NCBI GenBank assembly: GCA_043770095.1
Contig: JAYVIR010000013.1
Coordinates: forward strand, 3,815-67,814
DNA: 64,000 nucleotides
Direction: 5' to 3'
Source: JBGSUZ01 sp043770095
GTDB lineage: Bacteria; Bacillota; Clostridia; Peptostreptococcales; Acidaminobacteraceae
Part shown: positions 33,886-42,681 of the stretch, one piece after another
Numbering within the stretch: position 1 is the stretch's first letter
Layout: each line of letters starts with the position of its first letter
The notes under the pieces: generated by a model
The model's database searches: none
Seen by the model: the letters and a program-made list of their open reading frames with translations, nothing else
What the model was told of the DNA's origin: nothing
Translations under genes and position numbers: made by a program

Positions 33886-34980
33886 ATGAGAAACATACTC
33901 ATTGCAATCATGCTTTGCATCAGTTTATTACTGGGTTTATCCCTTATCTCAGCCACGGCCATTACAAAACCAAGTAGTGGCACTCTTCCAGAAAACCCAA
34001 ATAAAACGTTGACTTTTGACAAAAGCAAACTTAAAGACATTTATCTCGCAGGCGGCTGTTTTTGGGGATTAGAGGCTTATATGAGCAGAGTTTACGGCGT
34101 TTATGACGTCACCTCGGGATATGCCAATGGCAAAACAAAAAATCCGACTTACGAAGATTTACTCTACAACCAATCAGGTCATGCAGAAACGGTTCATGTA
34201 CAGTATGACCCAAGCAAAGTCAGTTTGGATCAAGTTTTAAGATACTACTTCAAAGTCATTGACCCAACCAGCAAAAATAAACAAGGCAATGACCAAGGCT
34301 TGCAATATAGAACTGGTATATACTTTAACAACAAATCTGATTTAGGGGTGATTAATACCGTTATGAAAGACATTCAAAATAAATATAAAAAACCGCTGCT
34401 TGTTGAAGTAAAACCGCTAGACGGTTACTATTTAGCAGAAGACTATCATCAAGATTATTTAGAAAAAAATCCGAATGGGTATTGCCATATCGATCTATTC
34501 GAAGTTGAAAAACCTATTATCGATCCTTTAAAATACCCAAAACCTTCAGATTCTCAGCTTAAAAAGAAATTGACCAAAATACAGTATGAAGTGACTCAAC
34601 TCAACCATACAGAAGCCGCTTTTTCCAATGAATACTGGGACTTTTTTGGTGCAGGCATCTATGTAGACGTGGCTACAGGCGAGCCAGTCTTCAGTTCAAC
34701 AGATAAGTATGCCTCTCAATGTGGTTGGCCAAGCTTTACAAAACCCATTGCGCCAGACGTAATTACCACTAAAGATGACACCAGTTTCCATATGGTAAGA
34801 ACTGAGGTCAGAAGTCGAACAGGCAATTCTCATTTGGGACACGTTTTTACAGATGGACCCGCCGATAAAGGTGGTCTTAGATATTGCATCAACAGTGTTT
34901 CCATTAAATTTATCTCACTGAACGAGATGGAAAAAATGGGCTACGGTTACTTGATCAACCTAGTCAAATCCGATAAATAA
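33886..34980 (+). CDS. msrAB: Exported MsrA-MsrB fusion (methionine sulfoxide reductase)
   Basis: 364 residues. N-terminal signal/anchor helix (about 3-24), MsrA domain (about 50-205; active site AGGCFWGLEAY) and MsrB domain (about 220-360; CGWPSFTKP, SRTGNSHLGHVF and catalytic RYCINS). It reduces both S and R sulfoxides in exported proteins. The MsrB part lacks the two CxxC zinc pairs of some relatives. The ccdA-tlpA-msrAB order parallels CcdA2/Etrx2/MsrAB2 of streptococci. Second MsrA of the window after the cytoplasmic one at 6.0-6.6 kb. Confidence 0.94.
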   Translation: MRNILIAIMLCISLLLGLSLISATAITKPSSGTLPENPNKTLTFDKSKLKDIYLAGGCFWGLEAYMSRVYGVYDVTSGYANGKTKNPTYEDLLYNQSGHAETVHVQYDPSKVSLDQVLRYYFKVIDPTSKNKQGNDQGLQYRTGIYFNNKSDLGVINTVMKDIQNKYKKPLLVEVKPLDGYYLAEDYHQDYLEKNPNGYCHIDLFEVEKPIIDPLKYPKPSDSQLKKKLTKIQYEVTQLNHTEAAFSNEYWDFFGAGIYVDVATGEPVFSSTDKYASQCGWPSFTKPIAPDVITTKDDTSFHMVRTEVRSRTGNSHLGHVFTDGPADKGGLRYCINSVSIKFISLNEMEKMGYGYLINLVKSDK

Positions 34981-35021
34981 TACTGCATTAAAAAGTCACA
35001 ATGCGAAAAGTGAGGACATTC

Positions 35022-35798
35022 ATGTATAAGCTGCTCATTATTGACGATGAACCTTTAGTTCGACGAGGGATCTGTACCCTCGTCGATTTTGATGCTTTAA
35101 ATATTTCAGAAGTTTATGAAGCCGCGAATGGCTTTGAAGGGCTTGAGTTATTCACAACTCATAGCCCTGATTTGGTTTTAGTGGACATTAATATGCCTAA
35201 AATGAATGGTTTGGAATTTGCTGAGCAAGCAAAAAAAATTAATTCGAGCGCAAGAATCGCCATATTGACTGGCTATAATTATTTTGACTATGCGGTATCA
35301 GCCCTTAAAATAGGCGTTGAAGATTATATTCTCAAACCTGTTTCCAAAGAAGATGTTTCACAGATTCTCGTCAAACTTATTGCCAAATTAGAGACCTCTC
35401 ATCAACATAAAGCGGTTGAGCAAGCCGTAAGCGCACTTCTTCAAGAACACGAAGTTACCAGTGAAACTGCCTATAAAGAAATGATTCAAAATAAAATTTT
35501 TGAACAATTATCCGATAGCAATCTCTCTTTAATTTCTTTGGCCAGCGAACTTGGTTTTAGTTCTGGGTATCTCAGCAGTCTTTTTAAAAAAGAATTAGGC
35601 GTCAGTTTTCAAGATTATGTGCTCAATCAACGTCTAGACAAAGCGAAATTACTCCTTTTATCAAGTGAAATGAAAAATTATGAAATTGCAAAAGCCGTCG
35701 GTTTTGAAGATGTTAATTATTTTGGCACGCGCTTTAAAATTCGCTTTGGACTCTCTCCAAAACAATATAAAGAGATGGTATTAGGAGAAAGACGATGA
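35022..35798 (+). CDS. YesN-type response regulator with AraC DNA-binding domain
   Basis: 258 residues. Receiver domain (1-120) with IIDDEP acidic pocket, LVLVDINMPKMNG (phosphorylated Asp near residue 54), TGYNYFDYA and KPVSKED (Lys). AraC HTH at the C-terminus (about 160-258; LSSLFKKELGVSFQDYV and GFEDVNYFGTRFK). Start ATG 35022 has GTGAGGA upstream. Overlaps the kinase gene by ATGA. Such systems usually control nearby genes for sugar or polymer use; here the nearest target is the FMN-binding surface protein. Confidence 0.92.
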   Translation: MYKLLIIDDEPLVRRGICTLVDFDALNISEVYEAANGFEGLELFTTHSPDLVLVDINMPKMNGLEFAEQAKKINSSARIAILTGYNYFDYAVSALKIGVEDYILKPVSKEDVSQILVKLIAKLETSHQHKAVEQAVSALLQEHEVTSETAYKEMIQNKIFEQLSDSNLSLISLASELGFSSGYLSSLFKKELGVSFQDYVLNQRLDKAKLLLLSSEMKNYEIAKAVGFEDVNYFGTRFKIRFGLSPKQYKEMVLGERR

Positions 35799-37516
35799 AA
35801 TCAAACCCTTTTCGATTTTTAAACTATTTAAAAGTTCAAATTGCTGTTTACTTTCTTGGAACGAGCTTGCTTCTAATCATGATCTTAGGCTCGGTTTTAT
35901 ACTATAGTATTTCAGATATCATCATGAAAAACGAACTTGAGAATACAACACATGCAGTGGAACAAAGCGGACATTATGTTGAAGTCTATATCGAAAAATT
36001 AAAGTCACTGTCCACGCTAATCACTCAAAATACGGATATTCAAGATTTTTTTGCGACTGGCTCCGACTCTAGTCGAAGTCGGGTTATGAAACTGATTAAT
36101 ACCAGCCTGCAAACCGATTCTTATCTAGCCTCCATCATTTTAGTCAGTAACGACGGCAAAATTATATCTAACGAAAAATCTTTAGATATGACCGTTTCAA
36201 ATGACATGATGAAAGAAGCCTGGTACAAATCCGCTATTAATAGTCATCAAATGCCCATCCTGACTTCAATCAGACAACAAGCTTTTACTATGAATAAGGA
36301 CACTTGGGTTATTTCGATTAGCCAAGAAATTACGGATCAAAACGGTAAAAACCTTGGGGTTCTACTCATCGACATTCGCTATCTTGTCCTTGAAAATTAT
36401 CTAAAAACGCTTAATTTAGGAAAAGCGGGGTACGCTTTTATAGTCAATGATCAATATGATGTGGTCTATCATCCTGATAAAAGTTATTTCGAAGAATCAC
36501 TTAAACGGGAAAAGCTCAAACTTATCAGCAAGATGCGTGATGGCTATGATCCTAAAATTGGCATGTTGACCCACCACTATGCCATTGCGCATACCAACTG
36601 GACATTGGTAGGTTTGTCCTCCTTAGATGATTTGAGCGCCATTAGAAGGCATATTTTCGAAACGCTTATTCTGGTTGGGTTCATTCTATTTGGGATTGTC
36701 ATCGGCAGCGGTATTTTCATTGCAGATCGAATCACCAATCCAATAAGGGATTTAGAAATAGCGATGAAGACTGTCGAAGATGGACTTAGTGCTTTAACTG
36801 TAAATGAACAAGGGTGCTATGAGGCCAAAAGTCTCGCACGACATTTTAATGCCATGATTATAAAAATAGATCAACTCATGGCTAGTATCAGCGAAAAAGA
36901 AAAATACCTTAGAACCTATGAAATCAATGCCTTGCATAGCCAAATCAATCCACATTTTTTATACAATACACTCGACACAATTGTTTGGATGGCTGAATTC
37001 AACGACAGTGAGAAGGTCATTGAAGTCACCAAAGCTCTGGCTCAATTTTTTAGACTCTCCCTAAACCAAGGCAAAGAAATGATGCCCCTTGAAAATGAGC
37101 TCGATCATGTGCGTCAATATCTCTTTATTCAAAAGCAACGGTATGAAGATCAACTTAATTACACAATTGAAGCCGATGAATCCTTAAGAGGGATAGAGGT
37201 TCCAAAATTTATTTTGCAACCGATTGTAGAAAATGCTATTTATCATGGCATTCGAGAATCTGGACACCCAGGTCTTATTCAGATCATCGTTTCTTCAAAA
37301 GAAGATTTTCTTGAAATAAGCATTGAGGACAATGGAATTGGGTTTGATCCAAGACAATCCAAATCTAACAAAGCAAAATTAGGTGGTGTGGGGATTGATA
37401 ATGTCAATCAACGTATCCAACTTTACTACGGCAAATCTTATGGTATTTCAGTTGACTCAACGCTCAACTTAGGCACAAAAGTGACAATTCAGTTACCATT
37501 ATCCATTCCATATTGA
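35795..37516 (+). CDS. YesM-type sensor histidine kinase
   Basis: 573 residues. Two membrane helices (about 13-35 and 283-305) enclose an extracellular dCache-like sensor domain, then HAMP (about 306-360), His_kinase domain with HSQINPHFLYNTLDT (phosphorylated His near residue 385), and ATPase domain with VENAIYHG, DNGIGF and GGVGIDNVNQR. Overlaps the response-regulator gene (ATGA), so they form a pair. The stimulus is external and unknown. Confidence 0.93.
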   Translation: MKSNPFRFLNYLKVQIAVYFLGTSLLLIMILGSVLYYSISDIIMKNELENTTHAVEQSGHYVEVYIEKLKSLSTLITQNTDIQDFFATGSDSSRSRVMKLINTSLQTDSYLASIILVSNDGKIISNEKSLDMTVSNDMMKEAWYKSAINSHQMPILTSIRQQAFTMNKDTWVISISQEITDQNGKNLGVLLIDIRYLVLENYLKTLNLGKAGYAFIVNDQYDVVYHPDKSYFEESLKREKLKLISKMRDGYDPKIGMLTHHYAIAHTNWTLVGLSSLDDLSAIRRHIFETLILVGFILFGIVIGSGIFIADRITNPIRDLEIAMKTVEDGLSALTVNEQGCYEAKSLARHFNAMIIKIDQLMASISEKEKYLRTYEINALHSQINPHFLYNTLDTIVWMAEFNDSEKVIEVTKALAQFFRLSLNQGKEMMPLENELDHVRQYLFIQKQRYEDQLNYTIEADESLRGIEVPKFILQPIVENAIYHGIRESGHPGLIQIIVSSKEDFLEISIEDNGIGFDPRQSKSNKAKLGGVGIDNVNQRIQLYYGKSYGISVDSTLNLGTKVTIQLPLSIPY

Positions 37517-37637
37517 CATTTGTTACAAAAAAGTAATAAATATTATTTTTTGTTGCTATATGTGAAGGATTTTCAAAAGCAATAGCGAATGGTCTTAATT
37601 GTAGTTCTTTTAACCCAATTCAAATGGAGGTGCCGCA

Positions 37638-39818
37638 TTGAAGAAACTTATCGCTTTAACCATCTCAACCTCACTGATTTTATCTTCAGCAGTCGCATTT
37701 GCTGACACATCAGCAAAAAACCTATCACTAGATGCCGTTTCTAAAGCAACAGGTACTTACACCGAGACGCCTGCACCAAAACCTACGACGCCTGTCAAAA
37801 CAACGACACCCGTCAAAGTAACAACTCCGCTCAAAGTAGTGACTCCGGTCAAAGTAACGACTCCGGTCAAAATGGTGACGCCAATCAAAGTAGTGACTCC
37901 AGTCACTTCTAAACCTGTTTACACTTACAAAAATGGTATTTATGTGACTTGGGGCAATGCTTATTCAAAAGGCACAGAAGGCGCAAAAGTTACAATAACT
38001 AATGGGAAAGTGGCTGACCTCACGTTAATGCGTTCAAGTCAAAAAATGATTGATAACGATCCGAGCAAGAACTACAAAGAAGTTTGGTCTGCTTATGAGC
38101 CAATGAAGCAAAGACTCCTTGGCAAAACACAAGCTGAAGCAGCTAAAGTGGATACAGTCTCAGGCGCGACAAGATCTTCTGAGGGTTGGAAAATCGCAGT
38201 TGATAGAGCTTTTACAAGAGCTCTAAACGTTAAACCTGCTGATCAAACTTACTTCCCTGGCGAGCACATGGGTGTTGATTCGCAAGGCAAATACATGGTA
38301 TTTGCTAAATTCGACAAGACACACCTTGTAGGTGTTAAAGCTTATGTCTTTGATCCCGCAAAAGGTTCTATCATCGAAACGCCAGCTGCACTTTCTCAAG
38401 CTCAAGCAATTGCACTTTCTGCTGGAATCAACGAGCTTAGCTACAATGGCAAAGACGCAAAAGTAATCGTTGGCTTTGAAAAAGAAACCGCTGCACTCTA
38501 TGCTGCTTTTGCAGACGCTGAGAAAAATGCAAACGTTAACTATCAAAGCAAGTATATGGACGGTTTCTATTCTGCATACAGCACTGCAAGAACAAACGGT
38601 ATTGAGCGTGCTGACGTATACATTAAAAACGACCAACTCGTAGACGTTAAACTTTACAGACTTGGCGCTGACCTTAAAGACAGAGGCACAACCGCTTACC
38701 CCGCTGTTGTAACTGCCAATGCGCCAATGACGGCTAAATTCTTAGAAAAAGGCACATCTATTAATTACTTTAACGCTGCTATTGATGGCGTTTCTGGCGC
38801 TACTCAATCTTCAAGCGGATGGAATCAATCCATTGAAAGAGCCTTTACAAAAGCACTTAAAACACCAGTTGCAGATTCTTACTTCGACGGTACTTTTGCA
38901 GGCGTTGACAATAAATCTATGGTACTTTTAAATGCTGACTTTGCTCAAAACAAAGTAACAAAAATAATGACTTACTTCTTTGCACCAGATGGCAAACTCA
39001 TCATCGAAACCGCTTTAACTGCAGATCAAAAACAACTAAGAGATAAATTTAACCTCAATCTTCTAAAAGATGGCGATAAAATGCCTTTAGTTGTCGCTCA
39101 AACGGATCTCTCAAAAGCTGCAATCGCGGCTTATAATGACTTACTTGCAAATGCTTCTACAAAACAAGGCATTTACAAAGACGGCGTTTACACAACATAT
39201 GGCCATACGTATGACAAGGGCACTAACCAAGCGGTTGTGACTCTCAGAAATGGCACTATTGTCGGTCTTAAAATTGCAAGAGTTGGACAAAACTTGATCG
39301 ACAGAGGCCCATTGGCTTATGCAGAAGTGGTTAAATTCCTTCCTACATTCCTTACAGACTTCATCAATGCAGGTAACAGAGAAGCTGTTCAAAAAGTAAC
39401 GGTTGCAACTGTAGATGCCATAACTGGTGCTACAGCAACTGGCGATGGTCTCAAAAATGCGATTGACTATGCTTATTTAAAAGCTGAAATCAATGAAGCA
39501 CCAAAGTTTGCTTTCATCAATGACGTTTTCCCTGGCAATGACGCAGCGAAATCAATTTACGTCATGACCACAATAGAAAAAAACATTCCAGTGAAGGTTC
39601 AAGTGTACTTCCTTGACACAGCTGGCAAAGTCCTTGCAGACACAGCTTTATCTGCAGATCAACTGGCTGTAAGAACTGAAATTCAGCAACCAATTACAGG
39701 CGCTTTACACAAGTATGCTTATAAAGCTGTTGCTTTTGGTAATAACGATGAGCAAAAAGTGCTTTCTGCTAAAGTAATTGAAGCCATTAATGCTTCTCTG
39801 CTTAATGGTGCTAAGTAA
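37638..39818 (+). CDS. Secreted protein with three FMN-binding modules
   Basis: 726 residues, TTG start with GGAGGTG at 7 bases. Signal peptide (MKKLIALTIS...AVAFA), a Thr-Pro-Val-Lys repeat linker (about residues 50-92), then three modules of about 200 residues. Each module has an FMN_bind domain with the covalent flavinylation motif (S/T)GAT: Thr178, Thr389 and Thr599 (DTVSGATRSSEGW, DGVSGATQSSSGW, DAITGATATGDGL). Each is followed by a related domain without the motif. ApbE-type transferases attach FMN to this Thr. The likely role is extracellular electron transfer, as for PplA of Listeria; that is inferred. The upstream two-component pair may regulate it. Confidence 0.85.
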   Translation: MKKLIALTISTSLILSSAVAFADTSAKNLSLDAVSKATGTYTETPAPKPTTPVKTTTPVKVTTPLKVVTPVKVTTPVKMVTPIKVVTPVTSKPVYTYKNGIYVTWGNAYSKGTEGAKVTITNGKVADLTLMRSSQKMIDNDPSKNYKEVWSAYEPMKQRLLGKTQAEAAKVDTVSGATRSSEGWKIAVDRAFTRALNVKPADQTYFPGEHMGVDSQGKYMVFAKFDKTHLVGVKAYVFDPAKGSIIETPAALSQAQAIALSAGINELSYNGKDAKVIVGFEKETAALYAAFADAEKNANVNYQSKYMDGFYSAYSTARTNGIERADVYIKNDQLVDVKLYRLGADLKDRGTTAYPAVVTANAPMTAKFLEKGTSINYFNAAIDGVSGATQSSSGWNQSIERAFTKALKTPVADSYFDGTFAGVDNKSMVLLNADFAQNKVTKIMTYFFAPDGKLIIETALTADQKQLRDKFNLNLLKDGDKMPLVVAQTDLSKAAIAAYNDLLANASTKQGIYKDGVYTTYGHTYDKGTNQAVVTLRNGTIVGLKIARVGQNLIDRGPLAYAEVVKFLPTFLTDFINAGNREAVQKVTVATVDAITGATATGDGLKNAIDYAYLKAEINEAPKFAFINDVFPGNDAAKSIYVMTTIEKNIPVKVQVYFLDTAGKVLADTALSADQLAVRTEIQQPITGALHKYAYKAVAFGNNDEQKVLSAKVIEAINASLLNGAK
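37787..37908 (+). repeat. 18-bp tandem repeats coding a Thr-Pro-Val-Lys linker
   Basis: About seven imperfect 18-base units encode TPVKVT/TPVKVV-type hexapeptides. The Pro/Lys-rich, extended linker probably crosses the cell wall between the signal peptide and the FMN-binding modules. Confidence 0.85.
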
Positions 39819-39848
39819 ATTGCTTAGAGAATTTTAAAAATTTATCGT

Positions 39849-39890
39849 AAAAAAGCGGGACTTCTATTTACAACGAAGTCCCGCTTTTTT
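39849..39890. terminator. Bidirectional intrinsic terminator
   Basis: A 16-bp perfect stem (39849-39864 with 39875-39890) with A/T tracts at both outer ends, between the FMN-binding gene and the converging MFS gene. Confidence 0.93.
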
Positions 39891-39904
39891 TATGATAAAT
39901 TTAA

Positions 39905-41101
39905 TTAAATCGCTTTCTCCGCAGCTTTGGCATGAATCAACCCTCGATGGTAAAAAATCACCATCAGAATTGCTGCTATAAAGGACATGACTGCTCCAAA
40001 GTAAAATGGTGCACTGTTGTTCACCTTGTCATAAAGCAGTCCCGCTATGACACTGGCTGGAAGAAGCGTCATGCCAAGTATACAATTATAAAGGCCTAAT
40101 CCTGTACCCCTTCTTTGTTTATCGATTAAATCGGATACCAGAGCCTTCTGAATGCCATCTGTGGTCGCACTATACAGACCGTATAACGCAAATAGCATGA
40201 GCACCGTGACTTTGCTGTCCGTTCTGCCAAACCCGTAGTAAATGGCCGAATAAAGCAAATAACCAAAAATAATGAGCCTCTCTCGTCCTATTTTGTCAGA
40301 AAGCATCCCTGCAGGAATCGCAAATAGCACGGAAACTGAGTTAAAGAGCAAGTAAATTAAAGGAATCAGTGCCGCTTCGAATCCAATATCGCTGGCTTTA
40401 ACCAGTAGCAACGCGTCTGTCGAATTGCCCAGTGTAAAAATAAACACAATCCCAAGGAACAAGTAATATTTTTTCGAAAAATCTTTGTAATGAATGCGTC
40501 CCAAAAGTTCCGATTTTTCTTTTTTAGCTTCTTTAACAAACAAGATAATGGTGGCTAGACCGAGCATGCCTGGCAGTGCCGCAAAAATAAACACTTTTCG
40601 ATAATCCCCAGGGAATACCGCTAAAATAGCAAACGCGAGCAGTGGCCCAATGACAGCACCACTATTGTCCATGGCTTTGTGAAACCCAAAGCTTTTTCCT
40701 TTGGCGTCTTCTCCTGCAGAACCTGCAATCAAACTGTCTCTCGGAGCCGTTCTAATGCCTTTCCCGACACGCTCTGTAAATCGAATCATGAGCACTTGAA
40801 GCGGAGACATTGCAAAAGCAAATACGGGCGAAAGTATGGCCGTAAAAGCATACCCTACTACCATAAAAGGTTTATTCTTTCCAATTTTGTCACTCCACCA
40901 ACCGGACAGTGCTTTGAGGACAGAGGCTGTACTCTCTGCAATGCCTTCAATTAAAGATAATTCTGTTTTTGTTGCGCCAATAGATAATAAGAATAAAGGC
41001 ATAATAGCGTAAATCATTTTGGTCGTGGTATCTGTTAAAAAACTGGTAATGCCAACAAAGAAAATATTTCTTTCAAGACCCATTATTTTTTTCGGTTCCA
41101 T
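39905..41101 (-). CDS. MFS transporter
   Basis: 398 residues, about 12 helices. Motif A variant GWWSDKIGKNKPF between helices 2 and 3 and GMLSDKIGRERLI in the second half. The RFTERVGKGIRTAPRDSLIAGS segment (residues about 110-131) is typical of the group of unclassified MFS permeases seen in many anaerobes. GGGAGGT precedes ATG 41101. Substrate unknown. It is followed by the terminator shared with the FMN-binding gene. Confidence 0.87.
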   Translation of the reverse strand: MEPKKIMGLERNIFFVGITSFLTDTTTKMIYAIMPLFLLSIGATKTELSLIEGIAESTASVLKALSGWWSDKIGKNKPFMVVGYAFTAILSPVFAFAMSPLQVLMIRFTERVGKGIRTAPRDSLIAGSAGEDAKGKSFGFHKAMDNSGAVIGPLLAFAILAVFPGDYRKVFIFAALPGMLGLATIILFVKEAKKEKSELLGRIHYKDFSKKYYLFLGIVFIFTLGNSTDALLLVKASDIGFEAALIPLIYLLFNSVSVLFAIPAGMLSDKIGRERLIIFGYLLYSAIYYGFGRTDSKVTVLMLFALYGLYSATTDGIQKALVSDLIDKQRRGTGLGLYNCILGMTLLPASVIAGLLYDKVNNSAPFYFGAVMSFIAAILMVIFYHRGLIHAKAAEKAI

Positions 41102-41164
41102 TTTAGGATACCTCCCATTTTACAAATTAATCAAATGTACATCTATTAATCAAAGAATGTCGTA

Positions 41165-42049
41165 TCAATCAAACAAACTGATTTGCTTGTCTTCATACCC
41201 CTTCTTATAAGCACTGATAATGTCTTTCATTTTGTAGAGCATGCCTTTTTCTTCACACTGTTTTTTAAATATCTGATACAGCGCTTTTGCATTAGGACTC
41301 GCACAGCTGTAAGCATCTCCAAAGGTTAGACTATATTTTGACTTAATTCCGGGAAAGGTTTTGTCTAAAGCCGCATAATAATAGTCCCTTTGATTCTGCC
41401 TTAAAGTCACCCCAAATCCAGGATAGATAAACTTTGCGCCACTGTCATAGGCCTTTTGAATAATGGCTTCAATATTCTCAGGATAATCTTCAATAAAAGG
41501 CAGCACAGGCATTAGAAGAACACCTGTAAAAACACCTTCTCTCGCAAGAGCCTCCACAGCTTTAAAGCGTTCTGAGGACAGCGGTGCATGTGGTTCCACT
41601 TTTAAGGACAATTCATCTTGAGCCGCGGTAATGGTTATTTTAGCCAGCACGGGCGAGTGCGCCATAATGGCCTTTAGTATGTCAATATCTCGACTAATCA
41701 AATCACTTTTGGTCGCAATGGCAACGCCAAACTCATTTCTATTAATGACTTTAAGCGCCTCTCTCGTCAGTTCATATGTTTTCTCAAATGGATTGTAAGG
41801 ATCAGACATAGCACCTGTTCCAATAACGCCAGTTTTTTTCTTGCTACTTAACTCTTTTTCGAGCAATAGTGAGCTGTTTTCTTTGGCGCGCACTTCATCA
41901 AACCGCTCAACATGATAGCAATCGCTGCGGCTATCGCAATAAATACAGCCGTGCGAACACCCACGGTAAATGTTCATATTATAATCCGTCCCAAACCAAA
42001 GATCATTTTTCGTTTTGGTCACCATTGTTTTTGCTGAAATCATTTCCAT
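41165..42049 (-). CDS. SPL-family radical SAM protein
   Basis: 294 residues. The radical SAM motif CSHGCIYCD is near residue 32, preceded by the NIYRGC signature of the spore-photoproduct-lyase-like family (Rv2578c type). Further family features: GTGAMSDPYNPFE, ATKSDLISRDIDIL, and MPVLPFIEDYPENI. Members are thought to act in DNA or nucleic acid repair or modification, but this subgroup has no proven substrate. The C-terminus ends QISLFD. It lies alone between the MFS gene and a divergent small membrane protein gene. Confidence 0.87.
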   Translation of the reverse strand: MEMISAKTMVTKTKNDLWFGTDYNMNIYRGCSHGCIYCDSRSDCYHVERFDEVRAKENSSLLLEKELSSKKKTGVIGTGAMSDPYNPFEKTYELTREALKVINRNEFGVAIATKSDLISRDIDILKAIMAHSPVLAKITITAAQDELSLKVEPHAPLSSERFKAVEALAREGVFTGVLLMPVLPFIEDYPENIEAIIQKAYDSGAKFIYPGFGVTLRQNQRDYYYAALDKTFPGIKSKYSLTFGDAYSCASPNAKALYQIFKKQCEEKGMLYKMKDIISAYKKGYEDKQISLFD

Positions 42050-42208
42050 GCGTTTTCACCTCTTTTTATTTTGTCACTTTCTCCATTTAAAAGTATAACA
42101 CTAACTTGTTTAAGTAAATGCATTAATCTGTAACTTTTGAATAGGCAATTGCTGACTATTATTGTGATATAGTTAATTTAAGGCCTATGCTAAAGAGGAG
42201 GCGTTAAC

Positions 42209-42613
42209 ATGACTCAAAAAACAAGTAAAAATTTATTAGGCATATATGATTTACTGTTGGCCGCAGGTGCTATTTTTACAGGCATATTAATGATCCAGTC
42301 AAGCTATGGCGTATTCTCTCAGTATCCAAAGGAGTGGCTGTCTAAACTTCCTTTCGAGAGTTGGATTTTACCCGGTATAATGGCAATTCTGATATTTGGA
42401 TTAGGCAATATTATATCCGCATTACTTATTTTCAGAAAAAATGGTAACACATCATGGAGAATATCTGCACTTATGGGCGGGATATTTTTGATAAGTATTG
42501 TGGCTCAAAGACTCGTTTTAGGTGAATGGTACATGGCAACTGTTCAATTTCTCATTTTAAGCATCATTCAATTATCGCTTAGCGGATATGTATTTTTAAG
42601 CAATCAAAAATAA
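42209..42613 (+). CDS. Small four-helix membrane protein, function unknown
   Basis: 134 residues with four hydrophobic segments (about 10-30, 50-70, 80-98, 105-128) joined by short charged loops. I do not recognise a named family. AGAGGAGG precedes ATG 42209. It is a single-gene unit: its own upstream gap and a terminator shared with the converging GGDEF gene. Confidence 0.68.
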   Translation: MTQKTSKNLLGIYDLLLAAGAIFTGILMIQSSYGVFSQYPKEWLSKLPFESWILPGIMAILIFGLGNIISALLIFRKNGNTSWRISALMGGIFLISIVAQRLVLGEWYMATVQFLILSIIQLSLSGYVFLSNQK

Positions 42614-42640
42614 TCATAAACATTCTAATGATTTGCAAAC

Positions 42641-42676
42641 AAAAAGCAGAAGGCTATGTTAACCCTTCTGCTTTTT
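42641..42676. terminator. Bidirectional intrinsic terminator
   Basis: AAAAAGCAGAAGG (42641-42653) pairs perfectly with CCTTCTGCTTTTT (42664-42676). Confidence 0.92.
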
Positions 42677-42681
42677 TCAAT

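Noticed and set aside
38223..38636. Minus-strand frame inside the FMN-binding gene
   Set aside because: Shadow of a repeat-containing gene; no start signal.
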